Counted from the stretch's first letter, positions 1 to 12,469 are shown. The stretch is DNA of 64,000 nt from Poecilobothrus nobilitatus (GCA_947095535.1 OX352774.1:216182965-216246964), one strand, 5' to 3'. The notes: generated from the sequence alone by a model not told the origin. Made by a program: numbers and translations.

Positions 1-3000
1 AATAATAACAATATTAATTAAATTGAAGAAAATAAAAATAATAATAATAAATATTATTATACAGTCACATTTTTCCTGATTATGTCACAATTAATATTAA
101 ACAATCGTTTTTTAATTCATAAAAATTAATATCTAATATTTAATTTAATTTAATTTTTTTTTTTTCAACAATATTGAAAAATGAAATAATAGGGAAAAGA
201 GACAATGTTGGAAAGAGATAAAAATGAAAAAAAAAAAAAAATTATGTATTAAATTTAAAGCCCACGTGTTAAAGTATGAGAAAAAAATGATTAGCAATAA
301 TTTTTGTTTAAGAAAAAGATAAATGATTTCCTATTTAATTTATGTAATAATAAAATTTATTTATTAAATGTTTTTTTTTTTTTTTCATTTTAAAATTATT
401 TAAATGATTTATTAAGTTTAAATCTTTTTTTACGAAATAATAAACATTCATAAAATGTGAAGATAATTTATAATTAATGAGGTTAAATTTTAGATTTTAT
501 AGTTACTTTAATTAATCATTCTTTTCACATATATTGATATATATATATTTATACCTATATACAATATATATATATTTTTTTGATTTTTAATCTTGTTTAA
601 ATTTTAAAGTTTTAAAATGAAATTTGGAACTAATAGGAATTTAAATTTCATACTTTTTTTGTTATACTTTATTTTTATTATCATTGCAAGCTATTTAAAA
701 TCCTATATTTATATAAACATAAATTAAAGAATATTTTTATAGTATATAAAAGAGATATTAAGAAATTAATGTCTAACAAATATTTAGGAAAAAAACAAAT
801 TTATTGAAGGAATATCAGCTCCCCAATATTTTTGTTTTCTTCTCGCAGGATTGCAAAAATGCCTGCTTTCATTTATTTTATTTTATTTAAATAATTAAGC
901 CATTTGTTTACTTATCAATATTATCATATATTATATTATTTTTTACTAAACTTTACTGTCGCATCAGTTGTCTATTACCCCAGCCAGACCTATATTACCT
1001 CTGATAGACTAACAACCATATAAAGATGCTACATGATACTACTTTAATCCAGCTGAAATTGAAAATTATTAAGATATGCTAAATTTGAAAAATAAACAAG
1101 GCAGAATGTGAAACCAACGTTTTTTGAAGGCGAACAAAAAGACAGTAAAAACAGTTTAGACTATTCTGAAGTGCATAAATTTTCTTAGAATTTTTTATGT
1201 CAGAAAAAATTGTAAAAAATGAAGAGACACTTTCTTCAATTGTAAAACAACCCTACATTATTAAGAAAAGATGTTAGCATTTGTAAAATTATAATGTTTA
1301 AATATAATTTTAGATGTACTACCATCTATTTTATGCTTAAATTTTTGCGTTTTAGTTTGAAAAAATTAGTACAGGTGTCTAAGTTACTGCTATCGAAAAG
1401 TAGCGTCTCAATATTGAAAAAATATTAAGCAAAACCTGTGAAATATAATAATTTTAAAAATAGGGTTTATTACAACTAGGAGAGGATGTAACTACATAAT
1501 AGATGAAACTTGTTTCACAATAATTTTTTTACGAGGCCAAGAGTCCATTTGTCCGTTCGAATGAAACTATTAAGCTAATTTTTCAAATTGTTTTTGAATT
1601 TTTTTTAGAACGCATAATATTAATTTGTCTTTAAATAAATAAAATAATTTGTCTTTAAATAATCTCTATATAATTTTAATAAAATACAAAATATAAAAGT
1701 AAATAAAAATCTTAATTATTAAAAAAAATAAACGTTTAAATAATTCTCAATTTCAAATGTTTTAACTCATTACTAAAACACTTAAAATACAAGTTCCACT
1801 TCTTTTAACATAATATTATTAATAACCTTCTAACCAAAAAGTACTTTTATATGGTTAAGCAACAATGTCATGGTATTCTTTTAGAATTAACCTCTTTAAA
1901 ATCTTTTAAAAAAAAAAAAACAAAACCATCAATATATTTTAAAACAAAAAAAAAGCAAAAAAAATGCACTTAACGGTTTTTTTTTTAATTAAAGTTTTTT
2001 TATGCAAATTTTTTTAAAATAAGTAAAACAAAACTATTCAATTGAACAATAAAAAATCTAAATGTGCATAAATATTAAATAAATGTTTTATTTTTTTTTT
2101 CATATATTTTAAATAATAACAAAACAAAAGCAAAACTCAATAAAATTATTCAATTATGATGGCCATATTTATTTTTATTTTTTTTTTAAATTATTATATA
2201 ATTTTTTGTAGTGGAAGTCAGTCATTAGTCATTGTATAAAAGTTTTTGTTTTTTTTTTTTCTTTTGTTTTTAAAAAATTATATCAAAATTGATTTTCCAC
2301 TTATAATAACCCTTTTTTATAGGTAAATATTATATAGGTTAGGTAGGTACTACTTTTTTTATTTGTTTATTAAATAACAAATTATGTTTCAAAATGTAGA
2401 ACAGACTCAAAGAAATATCACTTTCACTCATTATTTCACTCATTGTGTCATCATCATGGCAATCATCAAAACTATTCCCATTTACTACATTGCAATGTTA
2501 ATAAATTGCTGTATAAAATAGTTAAAAGAAAAAATTCCAATCGCATGAAGAGGTTCTATACATCTTTCTTAATCATTTAAAAAATAGAAGGATCTGAGAA
2601 ACACTGAATCCATTGAAAAAAAGATAATGTGAAGAGAAAAAATCTTCACTTTATAAATCTGATTAACAGAATGACAAATGATGAAGAATTCCAATGTAGC
2701 AATATCACTTTTTGGTAATGTCTGCAATTTATACAACAATCTATAGTAACAGAATTTAACTAATTAAGAATTTACACTAAGTAACGGAAAACAAACAGCG
2801 GTACTAATATAGTCTAGTTTAAACATATATATAAATGGAAAACAAAATATTTTTTTTAATAATAAACTTTAAGGCAAAAATTCAAAATTATTTGTTCGTG
2901 AGAGCATTTCTTATTATTTCATTATGAAAACAAAAATAATTTTAGTCCTTATCGATGACAGATATGTAATAAATGTGTTTTTGATATAATAACTATACTT

Positions 3001-3282
3001 TAAAGCACTAATCCTGATTCCTGTTTTATAATAAGTTCTCTTATTAGACCAGTTTCATTATCTTTAGTTGTACTGATTCGGTAATAAAACAATCTGCGCT
3101 TATAATTTCTACGTGAAATAAATATAATGTATTTAATGCCGATGCACAATCTGTTGCTTTTGTTTGAAAAAAAATACACATACATAAAATATGTTAATAC
3201 AATGGATCAGCATCTGCATATGCTTTAAAATTCTAAAAAAAATATATAATTTATTATTTTTTAAATTTAATTTAATTTCTTT
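1..3282. other. AT-rich noncoding DNA, no gene seen
   Basis: No open frame here has recognisable protein character. The stretch is A/T homopolymers and short low-complexity runs. A slightly more complex patch at about 961-1560 may be an old dispersed repeat: its 1195-1270 part, with a core like TTTCTTCAATT followed by AAAC, resembles 8066-8140. That likeness is by eye only and no boundaries could be set. Confidence 0.5.
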
Positions 3283-3297
3283 AAAAGATTCTTTGTA

Positions 3298-3447
3298 GGG
3301 GTCTCGGTGGCCTAGTGGGTAAGAGCGTATAAAATACGCTGTAAACACCGAGAGAGTATGGGTTCGAATCCTACACAAGTCGTAAGAGTCATTTCCCCTT
3401 ACGACATCTGCCTGAACAAAGGCAGAGATGTGGAAGAGAAATACAAA
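3298..3447 (+). mobile_element. tRNA-derived SINE, copy 1 (young, perfect 14-bp target duplication)
   Basis: The element starts GGGG and has an internal RNA polymerase III promoter: A box TGGCCTAGTGGGTA at about 3308 and B box GGTTCGAATCC at 3361-3371, at tRNA spacing. Its body then has an inverted repeat, GTCGTAAG at 3379-3386 with CTTACGAC at 3398-3405, a GCCTGAAC block and a short A-rich tail. It is flanked by identical 14-base duplications AAAAGATTCTTTGT at 3283-3296 and 3448-3461, as expected for LINE-driven retroposition. Relatives lie at 28333-28520 and 59107-59296 (minus). Compared with them this copy lacks about 40 bp between GCCTGAAC and the tail, so it is either a short subfamily member or internally deleted. 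It is not a functional tRNA gene because the anticodon region and acceptor stem do not form a proper cloverleaf. Confidence 0.85.
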
Positions 3448-3461
3448 AAAAGATTCTTTGT

Positions 3462-4699
3462 TACTATATACAGTATAATTTTTCAATATCTTATAGATAT
3501 TATATTTAACTATTATAATAAATATCTTTCTATATTTGATTCTTTTTTTTTATTGCCTTGTAAGAATTTAAATAATATTTCTTTTCCTTCTATATTTTCT
3601 TATTTTTGTTTTTTTTTTTTAATATTCAATATTTAAATTGAACATAAGAATTGATATTGAAATTAGCATAAATTGCATTTTCTTCATTTTTTTTTACATT
3701 CAAATAAAAAAAAAAACATTTTTGCTAAAAAGGAGTGGGTGTCATTAAAGAAAAAACAAAAATAAAATAAAATTTAAAGAACAAAAAATTAAAATAAAAA
3801 ATAAGCAACCTATTCAACCATTAAAATGATATTAAAAAAAAAAACGAAAATATTTAATATTTATGGTCATAAAAATGAATCTGAACTGCCTGGTACCGGT
3901 ACTAAAACCAAACTTTAAAATAAAACAAGAAGCTATAAATCTTTTTTTTTTTTATTTTAAATTTTGTTTTTTTTTTTTTGGTTTTTTTTTTTTTTTTTTG
4001 GAAAATATAATTTGTTATAGATGCAAATCACATAAAATAACCTATTCATCATACTTGGAATAAAAAAAAAACGATTAAAAATTAATTTTAAACTTTATTT
4101 TATTTTAAAAAGTAACAAAAAAAAAACGAAACACGAATCATAAAAAAATATATTACACTTATAAAGAATTTATTTTTAATTCTAATTAAAATGAAAATTA
4201 CAACATTACGATATTAAATATAATATGAACCTATTATAAAATCTTTAAAAATTTGTTACGTTAATTATTTAAAAACAGTAGCAAAATTTTGAATATATAG
4301 AATTTTCTTTCCAACTTTTTAGTAAGTAAGTAACCGATTCAAATTGATTAAATTTCAAATGTAAAAGATTTTAAGTTGTATTTCTTTAGATCTGCGAGGT
4401 TTAATTTTAATATTAATGCATATATCCTTTGTAATGATAAATGTTTAACTCTTTTACTCATTACATTCTTTAAGAGCATTTAACACCGAAAATCAAAATG
4501 GTGGGAGGTATAAAGTTTTTATTTATAGGATGGGAGGTAACAATTTTTGGTTATAATTATTGATTAACTATTTCTACTCCTTTTAATTTTATTTCATCAA
4601 ATACTGGTTTTGCTGCTTAAAAATATGTTATAACTGTTATATTTTAGCTTTCACACTATCACTTTTTAGCCTCCATTAATACCATTTATCTATTGATTC
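3462..4699. other. AT-rich noncoding DNA, nothing recognised
   Basis: Long poly-T and poly-A tracts. Open frames here are T-rich (Phe/Lys) artefacts. At 4498-4550 a short GGGAGGTA-type word occurs twice about 33 bp apart; no function is evident. Confidence 0.5.
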
Positions 4700-4957
4700 G
4701 GTCACAATCACATCCAAAATAATAAAAGAGTTTCGAAAAGAAAACACCTTCACAAAAGTCGCCGGTTTGAAGTTACTCTTCTATCTGTGCCAGGGCACAG
4801 CGATATTGAAGATAACGAACGAGCAGGAATTAACAAAACAGGAGGCGGAGCAGATTTGAAACATAGTATATAGATACACTATTCTGAAAGTTCTGAAAAG
4901 ACACATTGGGGGAAGTAGTCTAAACAACTGGAAAACATTAAGAAAGATCCCACCCAT
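4700..4957 (+). pseudogene. Non-LTR retrotransposon RNase H-domain remnant
   Basis: From 4772 the plus strand reads VTLLSVPGHSDIEDNERA. This matches the conserved RNase H core of I/R1/LOA-type non-LTR elements, usually (V)TLxWVPGHSGIxGNExAD, with the catalytic Asp position in the NERA(D) block. Upstream from 4710, TSKIIKEFRKEN fits the preceding helix. After NERA the frame shifts: the next frame gives ELTKQEAEQI and then a stop. Further downstream HIGGSSLNNWKTLRK (about 4890-4935) still looks coding. The Trp before PGH is Ser and at least one frameshift is present, so this is a dead fragment. No ends, TSD or tail were found. The family assignment within I/R1/LOA is inference. Confidence 0.7.
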
Positions 4958-7900
4958 TAAAAAAAAAAAAAAAGAATAAAAGCACACCAAACCTACATTC
5001 ATCTAAAGAGCCGTAACAATAATTTAAGATCACTGACCGATAGGAAGCCATACAGTCAGAATGTGTATTGTGTTTTATCCAATTCCATGCCGACTTTATA
5101 GTGTTATAGAGAATTAAGTTAAGAATTATGGATCAAAAAGTTCCTTTAATTATGTTATACGAATTAAAAAGTTTCTTTTACAATATATCAGTAATAATGT
5201 CCCAAAAGTCTTCTATACTAATTTTAATAGTATTTCTTATATAATCAAATCAAATTTTATGTATAACGAAGAGACAGACGAACATAAAAGTTATATAATT
5301 TATGATAAAATTTTCTTCAAAAGTTAAAAACTAAAAATTATTATTTTAAAATTTATTCAAACAACTGGAACAGACTATAAATATATGATTTATTGGTAAA
5401 AATTTTAATGTTCTAATATAAAAGAATGTCAAAATTTTTATATTGCCCCATTTTCTTTTTTTATACTCGTATGTAGCTACATATTTTTTTTTATATTAAA
5501 TCTTAGATTTTCAAAAGCAATATAATTCCTTCAAATGAAAAAAAAAAAAAAAACAAAAGAAAAAAAAAATTATTCAAAAATTATTTCCATAAAAAATTGG
5601 TTTTATATTTTTAGTACCGTGTGGTTTGGTGGTCATCCCTTTGTTAAAAATAACATTTTTAGTATTTGCAATTACTTTAAAGTTCATTAAACTATGAATT
5701 GTATTTAATACAATATTAGTATTTTTTTGTATAAGATTTAAAAATTTTATCAACACTTTTTTTTTTGGTTTTATGAAAAAAACAAACAAAGTCAAAACAA
5801 GTTAGTATATATTTAAAAAGTTTTTAAAATTGCACATTTTTAAAATATAAATTATTCGCTATTTGGTCATTCACATTTTGAGTTTAAAGATTTTGACAAA
5901 ATTCAGTTTCACAATTCAATTTCATATACCGAACTACCAAAAATTCGACATAAAATAATTTCGCATTTGTTAGTATAAGATTTTTTCCGGCTTAGAAAAT
6001 TGTACTTAAAGCTTTAAAGCTGTCTTCCCATCCCACAAAGGAATGAAAAATTTTTGGCAAATATTTAAATGACTAAAATTTAATTGCATTGAAACAAAAG
6101 ACGTTGTACTTTGTTATATACAGCTAAAAGAGACAAACTTTAAAGTGAAAACTGTACATTTTCCAATTTTTTTTTTTTTTAAATATGCTAAAACCGCAAA
6201 TCCTATCAAATTTCTCTTAATATAAATATATATTTTAGTTTTAAGGCAACCATTTTCCTTAATTGTATTCGGTACCCTTAATAAAATTATTACCACAAAA
6301 TTTTTAAGCACCATTTTTACTCTTTATGAGATGTAAATATATGAAACCATAAAACCATGACAAATAAATCAATCTGAAATTCATTGATGTTAAGATTTTT
6401 TTCTCGCAAAAGTTTTCTGGAACTTTAAAAACTATTGAGAAAAAAAACATTAAAATAAATAAATTATACTTAATTTCAGGATTGTTAGCATTTGTCTTTT
6501 ATCATACTATAGCTTTATTATTTTAATTTATTCAAAAATTTCAGAAATATAATGAGTGAAAAATTCAAAAATATATTGAGTGAAATTAAAATGATCGTAC
6601 AAATATGTAAAAATTTCTTTAAAACGCTTTGGCCACACAAGAAATTATAGATTTTAATATATTATTTTAATGCAGGTACTTATGTACATTATTTATTTTT
6701 AACTTTTAGCCTAACAGTCTATCCGCTTTAATCAATCGTATTAACCCCAAAACAAAATAAATTAAAATTTTTATTTACCGTTTCTATTGTAATTTTGATT
6801 TTATCACTGCCCCAAAATAACTTAAAAATTATTCTATAGAAAAAAATAATTAAGTTAATAATAGTATATATTAAAATACTATCTAATCTTTATTTTCAAA
6901 ATAATTATCTTTATAACTTCAAAAAGTTATTTGATCTCATTCTACATATTAAGTAAAAAGTAATAATAAAATTTTTAAATTTAATACGTATATAAGCAAT
7001 TATTATTATGATTAGTTATTTTTTCTAAATGTTTTTTTTTTTTTTATTGATAAGTGATAATCAAAATTTAAGTGAAATTAAAAAAATGATGATAACCGAA
7101 AAAAAAAATTTTTTTTTTTAATTAGTTCACACCTTCAGAAAATGAATATCTTATATACGAGTAGTAATAATAACAATAATATTAACAATATAAAAAAGCT
7201 ATTAATAATTAGAACGCAAAATATAAATTATGATATGTATGTATGTATGTATATGTGTATGAAAATTATTTTTATTGAAACTAAATTCAATTTTAATCAA
7301 GTAATAAAATTTATATGAATTTAAAAAATTTTTAAAGACCTTAAAGTATAGATTTTTATCTGGTTTGACAAAGAAACTTTTAAAATAAATAAATAATGAA
7401 AAGATTATAAGTTAACTGCTGTAGCCCACATTAAGTAAAAAAAAAAAAAAAAACACAAAATTATTGTTTATTAATCCATATTGATTATACAGATACTTTC
7501 TAAAGCTTTTTTTGCTTTTTTTTTCTTTATTAAAAATATAAATATATCATTCTTTTTATTATATACAGTCAATCTTTATATATAAATTTAATTGATGACA
7601 AATCGAAGTTTCAATTAATTTTTCCACCAAATTTTTATATATTTTTATCATATACATATATATTTAAACAATCTTAAAGATCTTTAAATAAAAAATTTCC
7701 AATAATTTTACTAAAATTTTTAACTAAATTAATTTTTTTTTTTTTTTTTTTTCAGGTGAGTTTTATCACTTTTGATATGAAATCAAAATATACAAATCAA
7801 AATATTGAAAATCATAGTATAGTAAGTTAATTTGAGTAAAATTTATAATATATATAAATATTAAATACATAGTATTAAATAGATTATAGATTTAATTAAT

Positions 7901-9392
7901 ACATATTTTATGCCTATATATTTGTTATTTTTTTTAATTTGTGCGGAAGTTAATTTCTCAACAAAAAAAAAATCAAATAACATATTATGTACATATTCCG
8001 ATACTCTAGACTCTACTATTAATTAAATCCATAATCTATTTAATTGTAAGAGAGCGTTTATTTATATATGTTAGGAAAAATTTTGATAAATGAAGGAACA
8101 TTTTCTTCAATTTTAAACAAATTCTATATAATTAGGCAAAGGTATACACATACCTATATGTCAAAATAATGTTGAAGCTTTTAATTTAAAAAAAAACCAT
8201 TTACAGTAATTGACTGCAGTATTTGCGAAAAAAAATTTCAGTTACAGATATTTAAAAATGAAGAATTTTCAATTTTAGATCCCTAATAGCACTTAAAACT
8301 TGAAGCAAAATCTTACAAAAAATTTATTTTCATATAATGGTAAATTTTGATCTCGATTTATAAAGCTAAAAAAATATCCTGTCTTTTGGCGTTTTTATAT
8401 TTAAAAAATTTTAATCAAAACCTAAGCTATAAACATTTCCAAAAAGGACCTTTTCAAATTTTCAGATACTGTAATTCGATATAGATGGAGATACATAAAA
8501 AAAAATTTCTATTAACTTTTGTAACATTTTTTATATCATGCTTAAAAATTCATTGTTTTATCTTAAACAGTGTAGAAGTTTTGTAAACATACGAACGAAC
8601 AGACTGACAATGTGAAACTAATAAACAAATTTTTATAAAAATTTAAAAAATAAGATTATTTGAAAAAAATTTTACACAACTTAAACTTCATTTCTGATTT
8701 TTAATATTTAACTAAAGATACTGCATATACATTCATAAATTTAAACCTTTAAAAATAAATCTGCAATTTTTATTTCAAATCTTATTTATTTTCTATGTAA
8801 ATTGGTACAATCAAAAAATTATTAATTTATATATCCGTCTTCTTTAAATTTCAATAAACGCCAAATTCTAATTATTTTATTAATTTTTTTTTTTTTTTTT
8901 AAAGCCAAAACAAATATTAAATTTTGTAATAGATTCAATCAATTATATCAATACATATTACTGTGTACCGAAACAGTGAAAGGCAAAAATAAGTTAACAC
9001 ATTATCTTTTTCAGTGTAAAGTCAATTTATGATTAGAATTTCTTAATTCTAAGAAATAATTTAACAAAATTATAGAGTATTTACTTTTAAACAGAATCTA
9101 ACTATGATATTATTTAAAACAACAAATATGTCTAAGGTGTAAAAGAATTTGTGGAGCAAAAAAAAAAACAAAAATTTCATATTTTAAACATGTGAATTCT
9201 TTTGGAAGTTTGGGAAGCAGAAAAACTCTTATAATTTCGTTAAAATATCAGACCACAAAATGTATTTTTCCAGCTTAACAAAAATTTTCATCGCTCCTTT
9301 TTTTGTTTTGGTATAATATAATGACATAATATGTTAATGAAAAGACTATCTATTTTGAATATCTCTCCTAAATCCGGGTTATTATCACAAAA
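4958..9392. other. AT-rich noncoding DNA with simple repeats
   Basis: No coding signal was found. There is a TATG microsatellite at about 7232-7260 and many poly-A/T runs. The stretch 8066-8140 resembles 1195-1270, a possible old dispersed repeat. A CGAACGAACAGACTGACA-like word at about 8592 is of a type common in decayed insect repeats. Confidence 0.45.
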
Positions 9393-9689
9393 CTGTATTT
9401 CATTTCTTGACTATTCGTCATTTTCTGGATTTTCATTTTCCTGTATTATCATTTGATTACTATTTCATTTGACTGACTGTATTTCATTTTTTTTTATTTT
9501 TTGTATTTCATTTGACTATAGATTTGTAACCAACTCAACCCTCCCTCATTTCATTTGACTAGATTTGTAACCCTCCTCTAGTTATATGTTTTCCATACAG
9601 TCAAATTAAGTAAAATGAAATGAAATATAGTCAAATGAAATGCAAACAAAAGAAATACAGTCAAATGACAATAGGCAAATGAAATACAG
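9393..9689. repeat. Fold-back cluster of 13-16 bp units
   Basis: The outer ends are a perfect 13-bp inverted pair: CTGTATTTCATTT at 9393-9405 and AAATGAAATACAG at 9677-9689. Between them the left half repeats TGTATTTCATTTGACT-like units in one orientation (about 9442-9560) and the right half repeats AGTCAAATGAAATACA-like units in the other (about 9597-9690). The strand can therefore fold into an imperfect long hairpin. A direct repeat of TTTCATTTGACTA...GATTTGTAACC lies in the left arm at about 9506 and 9550. No coding sequence and no clear target duplication were seen. It could be a Foldback-type element or a satellite seed; no family was recognised. Confidence 0.65.
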
Positions 9690-11450
9690 ACATAATATGA
9701 CACGCTTCCCCTAAATACCCTAACCTTTTACCAATTCTTAGTAATAAGTGTTTTTATCATATTAGATAATGTAAAATCAAAAAATATGCAATGTAACATA
9801 TTTTAACGTTCACAGTATAAAAATTATCTAAACAATAACGTATCTATAAATCCAAATGAAAATTTCTGTAAAGAAAAAAGAAAAAAATCTTTAAAAGCTT
9901 TGTAAACAAAAATACAGACCTGAAAGCAAAACACGTCAAAAAAAATAAAACTGAAATGCAATCTTAAATAATTAAAGAAAATCGATTTTATTCTTTATTT
10001 TCTTAAAATTTTTCATTTGAATTTTTGTTTTTTGTTTTTTCCTTTTTAAAAAAATAAACATTTTCTTTTTTTTCTATTTTGGATAAAATTTATCTTAAAA
10101 ATATTTACTCAAGTTGAACTGGAGAATAATGATGATGATGACGATGATAATCAAAATCTATATAAAATATAGAATATAAAAAAAAAAAATATATCGATAA
10201 ATAAATCAATATTTTCATTATTTCATATTCCATGATAAAAATAACATAATAGAAAACCCAGAACAAACTAATAGATATAAAATTCATATCTTATTGAATG
10301 CCATACTGGTGTTCCATTTTTTGCTTTTTTTTTTTAATTTTTATTTTAAAAGAATTTTAAAGAAAAGAATCGATGGGCGACGAACCATTACCAAATCATC
10401 AATTGGCAAAAATTGCCATTTCAACGTGTTGTATAGTATATGAAATAGGAATTGTGAATAGTAAAAAAAAAAAAAACAAAAATAACAATATAATAAATAC
10501 ATATAGTTATAAAATCATAACATATTTATTTTCATTTCTTTTTTTTTTTTTTCTTTTTTTATTTATTTTAAGTTTTAACCAAGAGATTATTGCTTTTATA
10601 TTATATAATAAATATTTTAAATAGAGATTTTTATTTTAAAATTGAATTTATTTAAAATATAAATATTTATGTTAACATTTTAGTTTTAATTTATATACAT
10701 ATACTTTTTTTAGACCAACAATACCAACTGACTATAACCAATTTACAATTTCTATACAATATAAAAAGTAAATATTATTAAAAGTTGACGTAATTTTTCT
10801 ATAGTATAGTAACCATATAATTGTGCTGACAGAGTGATTGTTTACTAAATTAAATTAGTTCTTCTCCGATTTCTCAGCCTCCTAGGCTCCTACTTTCAAG
10901 ATTTATTCTCACGTTTTTTTTTATTTTTGGTTCTCTGTATGAGCTAAGTTTTTTGTATAATTTTTGAGATTTTATTTATATTTTACCACATTGTTTTATA
11001 TTTTACTTTTAACTGAAAATATTCTAAGATCATTTCCAATAATTTGGTTGAGAATAAACTATTGTATACATTCACCGATATCCGTATCAACAGGTATCAA
11101 CTTATTTCGGAACTGTAAAATACAAAATTTAATATTCTGTCTAATATCTTTTTTGATTCCTTACAAAAAAAACTTTCGGAGCTCTAGATACCTATACAAA
11201 GATTTTTTAACTGATTCAAAGTTTTAATGCTTATGTAAGAGTATTTTAAAATAATAAAAAAGATTTAAATTTGAAACAGCAACCATTTTTTTATTTTAGT
11301 ATTTTTTATTTCTTTGTTTTTTTTACGCGCTAACTAAATACTAAGCACAGATTTTTTAGGTAAATTTTATATAGGTAGGTTTAGCTAAATTTAAAAGGAA
11401 AAACGAGGGAAAATTATATAATAGGGAAGAATTAGAAGTTAAATTAAAAA
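9690..11450. other. AT-rich noncoding DNA, nothing recognised
   Basis: There are no protein-like frames. It holds poly-T tracts and a short GAT/GAC triplet run (about 10130-10150). A somewhat less AT-rich patch at 10855-10930 has a CCTCCTAGGC-like word but no recognisable element. Confidence 0.45.
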
Positions 11451-11453
11451 TAA

Positions 11454-11484
11454 GGCTCTAAGAAATAAGATCGAACGCAATAAT
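11454..11484 (+). repeat. Left terminal inverted repeat of the RING element
   Basis: 31 bp starting GGCTCTAAG and ending CGAACGCAATAAT. It pairs with 12436-12466 with three mismatches. The TAA immediately outside is taken as the target duplication. Confidence 0.8.
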
Positions 11485-11546
11485 AAAAATGAAATAAGTT
11501 CGAAAGAAAATTTGAGGTTTTTTTTTCGACTTTATTTCCTTTTTGA

Positions 11547-12009
11547 TTTGAAAAATTTGTGAAGAAAATTAGACAGGAAAAATTCCATAAAAACCGAAAA
11601 TTTGAAACGTTAGTTGAAAGAGCTAGCGCTTTAGGAACAACTAAAAAAACAAAATATAATGTTGAAAGAAATGACAAAATTAGAGAAGCGAACAAAGAAA
11701 AATAAACAGAGAATAGAAACAGAGAAAATATAATAATTAAAACCTTTGATGAATTTGAAATCAATGATGACGATAATGATGAAATTGACAATAATTCCGA
11801 TATAATTGAATCTGAGGATGAATCTAACTCGGCAAAAGCTGCATTTCTATTCCCAAATTGTTGAAACAGTATGTAGGATTTGTTTAACAAATCCGTCAAA
11901 CATTCTTTTTTTGCTGAACCGGCATCTTAAAATCTGCAATCAGTGTCAGATATTACTATGTCCATGTTGCAGAGTAATTGTAGAAGATTCAATTAAAGTG
12001 TTCAATTAA
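11547..12009 (+). pseudogene. Degraded transposon protein with C-terminal RING (C3HC4-like) finger
   Basis: From 11547 the plus strand reads a basic region (FEKFVKKIRQEKFHKNRKF...), then an in-frame TAA at 11703-11705, then an acidic Asp/Glu/Asn/Ser run (about 11745-11835), and a TGA at 11862-11864. The sense continues in another frame from about 11866 as a RING finger: CRIC, LLNRHL, CNQC, CPCCR, followed by VIVEDSIKVFN and a stop at 12007-12009. Spacing and the ending fit C3HC4 RINGs of the IAP-like E3 ligase type (C-x2-C...C-x-H-x3-C-x2-C...CPxCR). The third zinc ligand is Asn instead of Cys. One nonsense codon, one frameshift and a lost ligand make it inactive. No N-terminal domain or transposase core is visible, so this is probably only the 3' part of the original gene. 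No better identity can be offered. Confidence 0.7.
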
Positions 12010-12435
12010 AAATTACCTATAAAAATAAACATAAACATAAATTTTCGATAAATTTTTTTGAATTTTCGTAAGTTATAAAATAACTAAAATCGCCACGACG
12101 CCGTAATTTTTTATTAAAATTTTAAATAAAGTTATAGAATTTATAGAATCTATCGAATAATATGAATCTCTGAATAAAACAACACCTTTTTTTTTTTTTT
12201 CACAAATCGCAAGATCAAAAAACAAAAGGTTTTGTTTTATTCTATAGATTATATAGTACATTTTCTTTAATTAAAAAATTATTTCCTTATTTTTAATTAA
12301 TTATTACAAGATTTAAGAAATTTTCATTTAATTATTCGTACTTATTTCATTTTTTGATTTTTGTACTTATTTCATAATTGAATAAAAATTTTAAGGTGAA
12401 ATAAATCCGAAAAAAATATGGTTTTTTTTTTCGTA

Positions 12436-12466
12436 ATTATTTCGTTCGATCTTATTACATAGAGCC
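12436..12466 (-). repeat. Right terminal inverted repeat of the RING element
   Basis: Read on the minus strand it starts GGCTCTATG and ends CGAACGAAATAAT, mirroring 11454-11484. It is followed on the plus strand by TAA (12467-12469). Confidence 0.8.
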
Positions 12467-12469
12467 TAA

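Larger units (their letters stand above)
11451..12469 (+). mobile_element. TIR DNA transposon carrying a broken RING-finger gene
   Basis: Both ends carry a terminal inverted repeat beginning GGCTCTA: left 11454-11484, and right 12436-12466 read on the minus strand. They match at 28 of 31 positions and share the block AATAAGATCGAACG. The trinucleotide TAA lies directly outside each end (11451-11453 and 12467-12469), consistent with a 3-bp target duplication. Subterminal GAAATAAGT(T/A)CGAA-like repeats occur once inside the left end (about 11491) and twice inside the right end (about 12334-12375, inverted). The interior holds a degraded plus-strand gene ending in a RING finger. A TAA/TWA duplication is typical of PIF/Harbinger elements, but no transposase is visible, so the superfamily is open. 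The element is 1013 bp, probably an internally deleted, non-autonomous relic. Confidence 0.75.

Noticed and set aside
3300..3375. A tRNA gene
   Set aside because: A and B boxes are present, but the acceptor ends do not pair. The unit continues into a SINE body and is bounded by target duplications.
10373..10624. Open frame starting MGDEPLPNHQLAKIAI
   Set aside because: The first 30 residues look protein-like, but it collapses into poly-Lys/Phe, with no splice-consistent partner exons found. It is not strong enough to call.
11444..11899. 151-residue minus-strand open frame as a gene
   Set aside because: Ser/Leu/Phe-rich antisense shadow of the plus-strand transposon ORF, and it runs across the left TIR.
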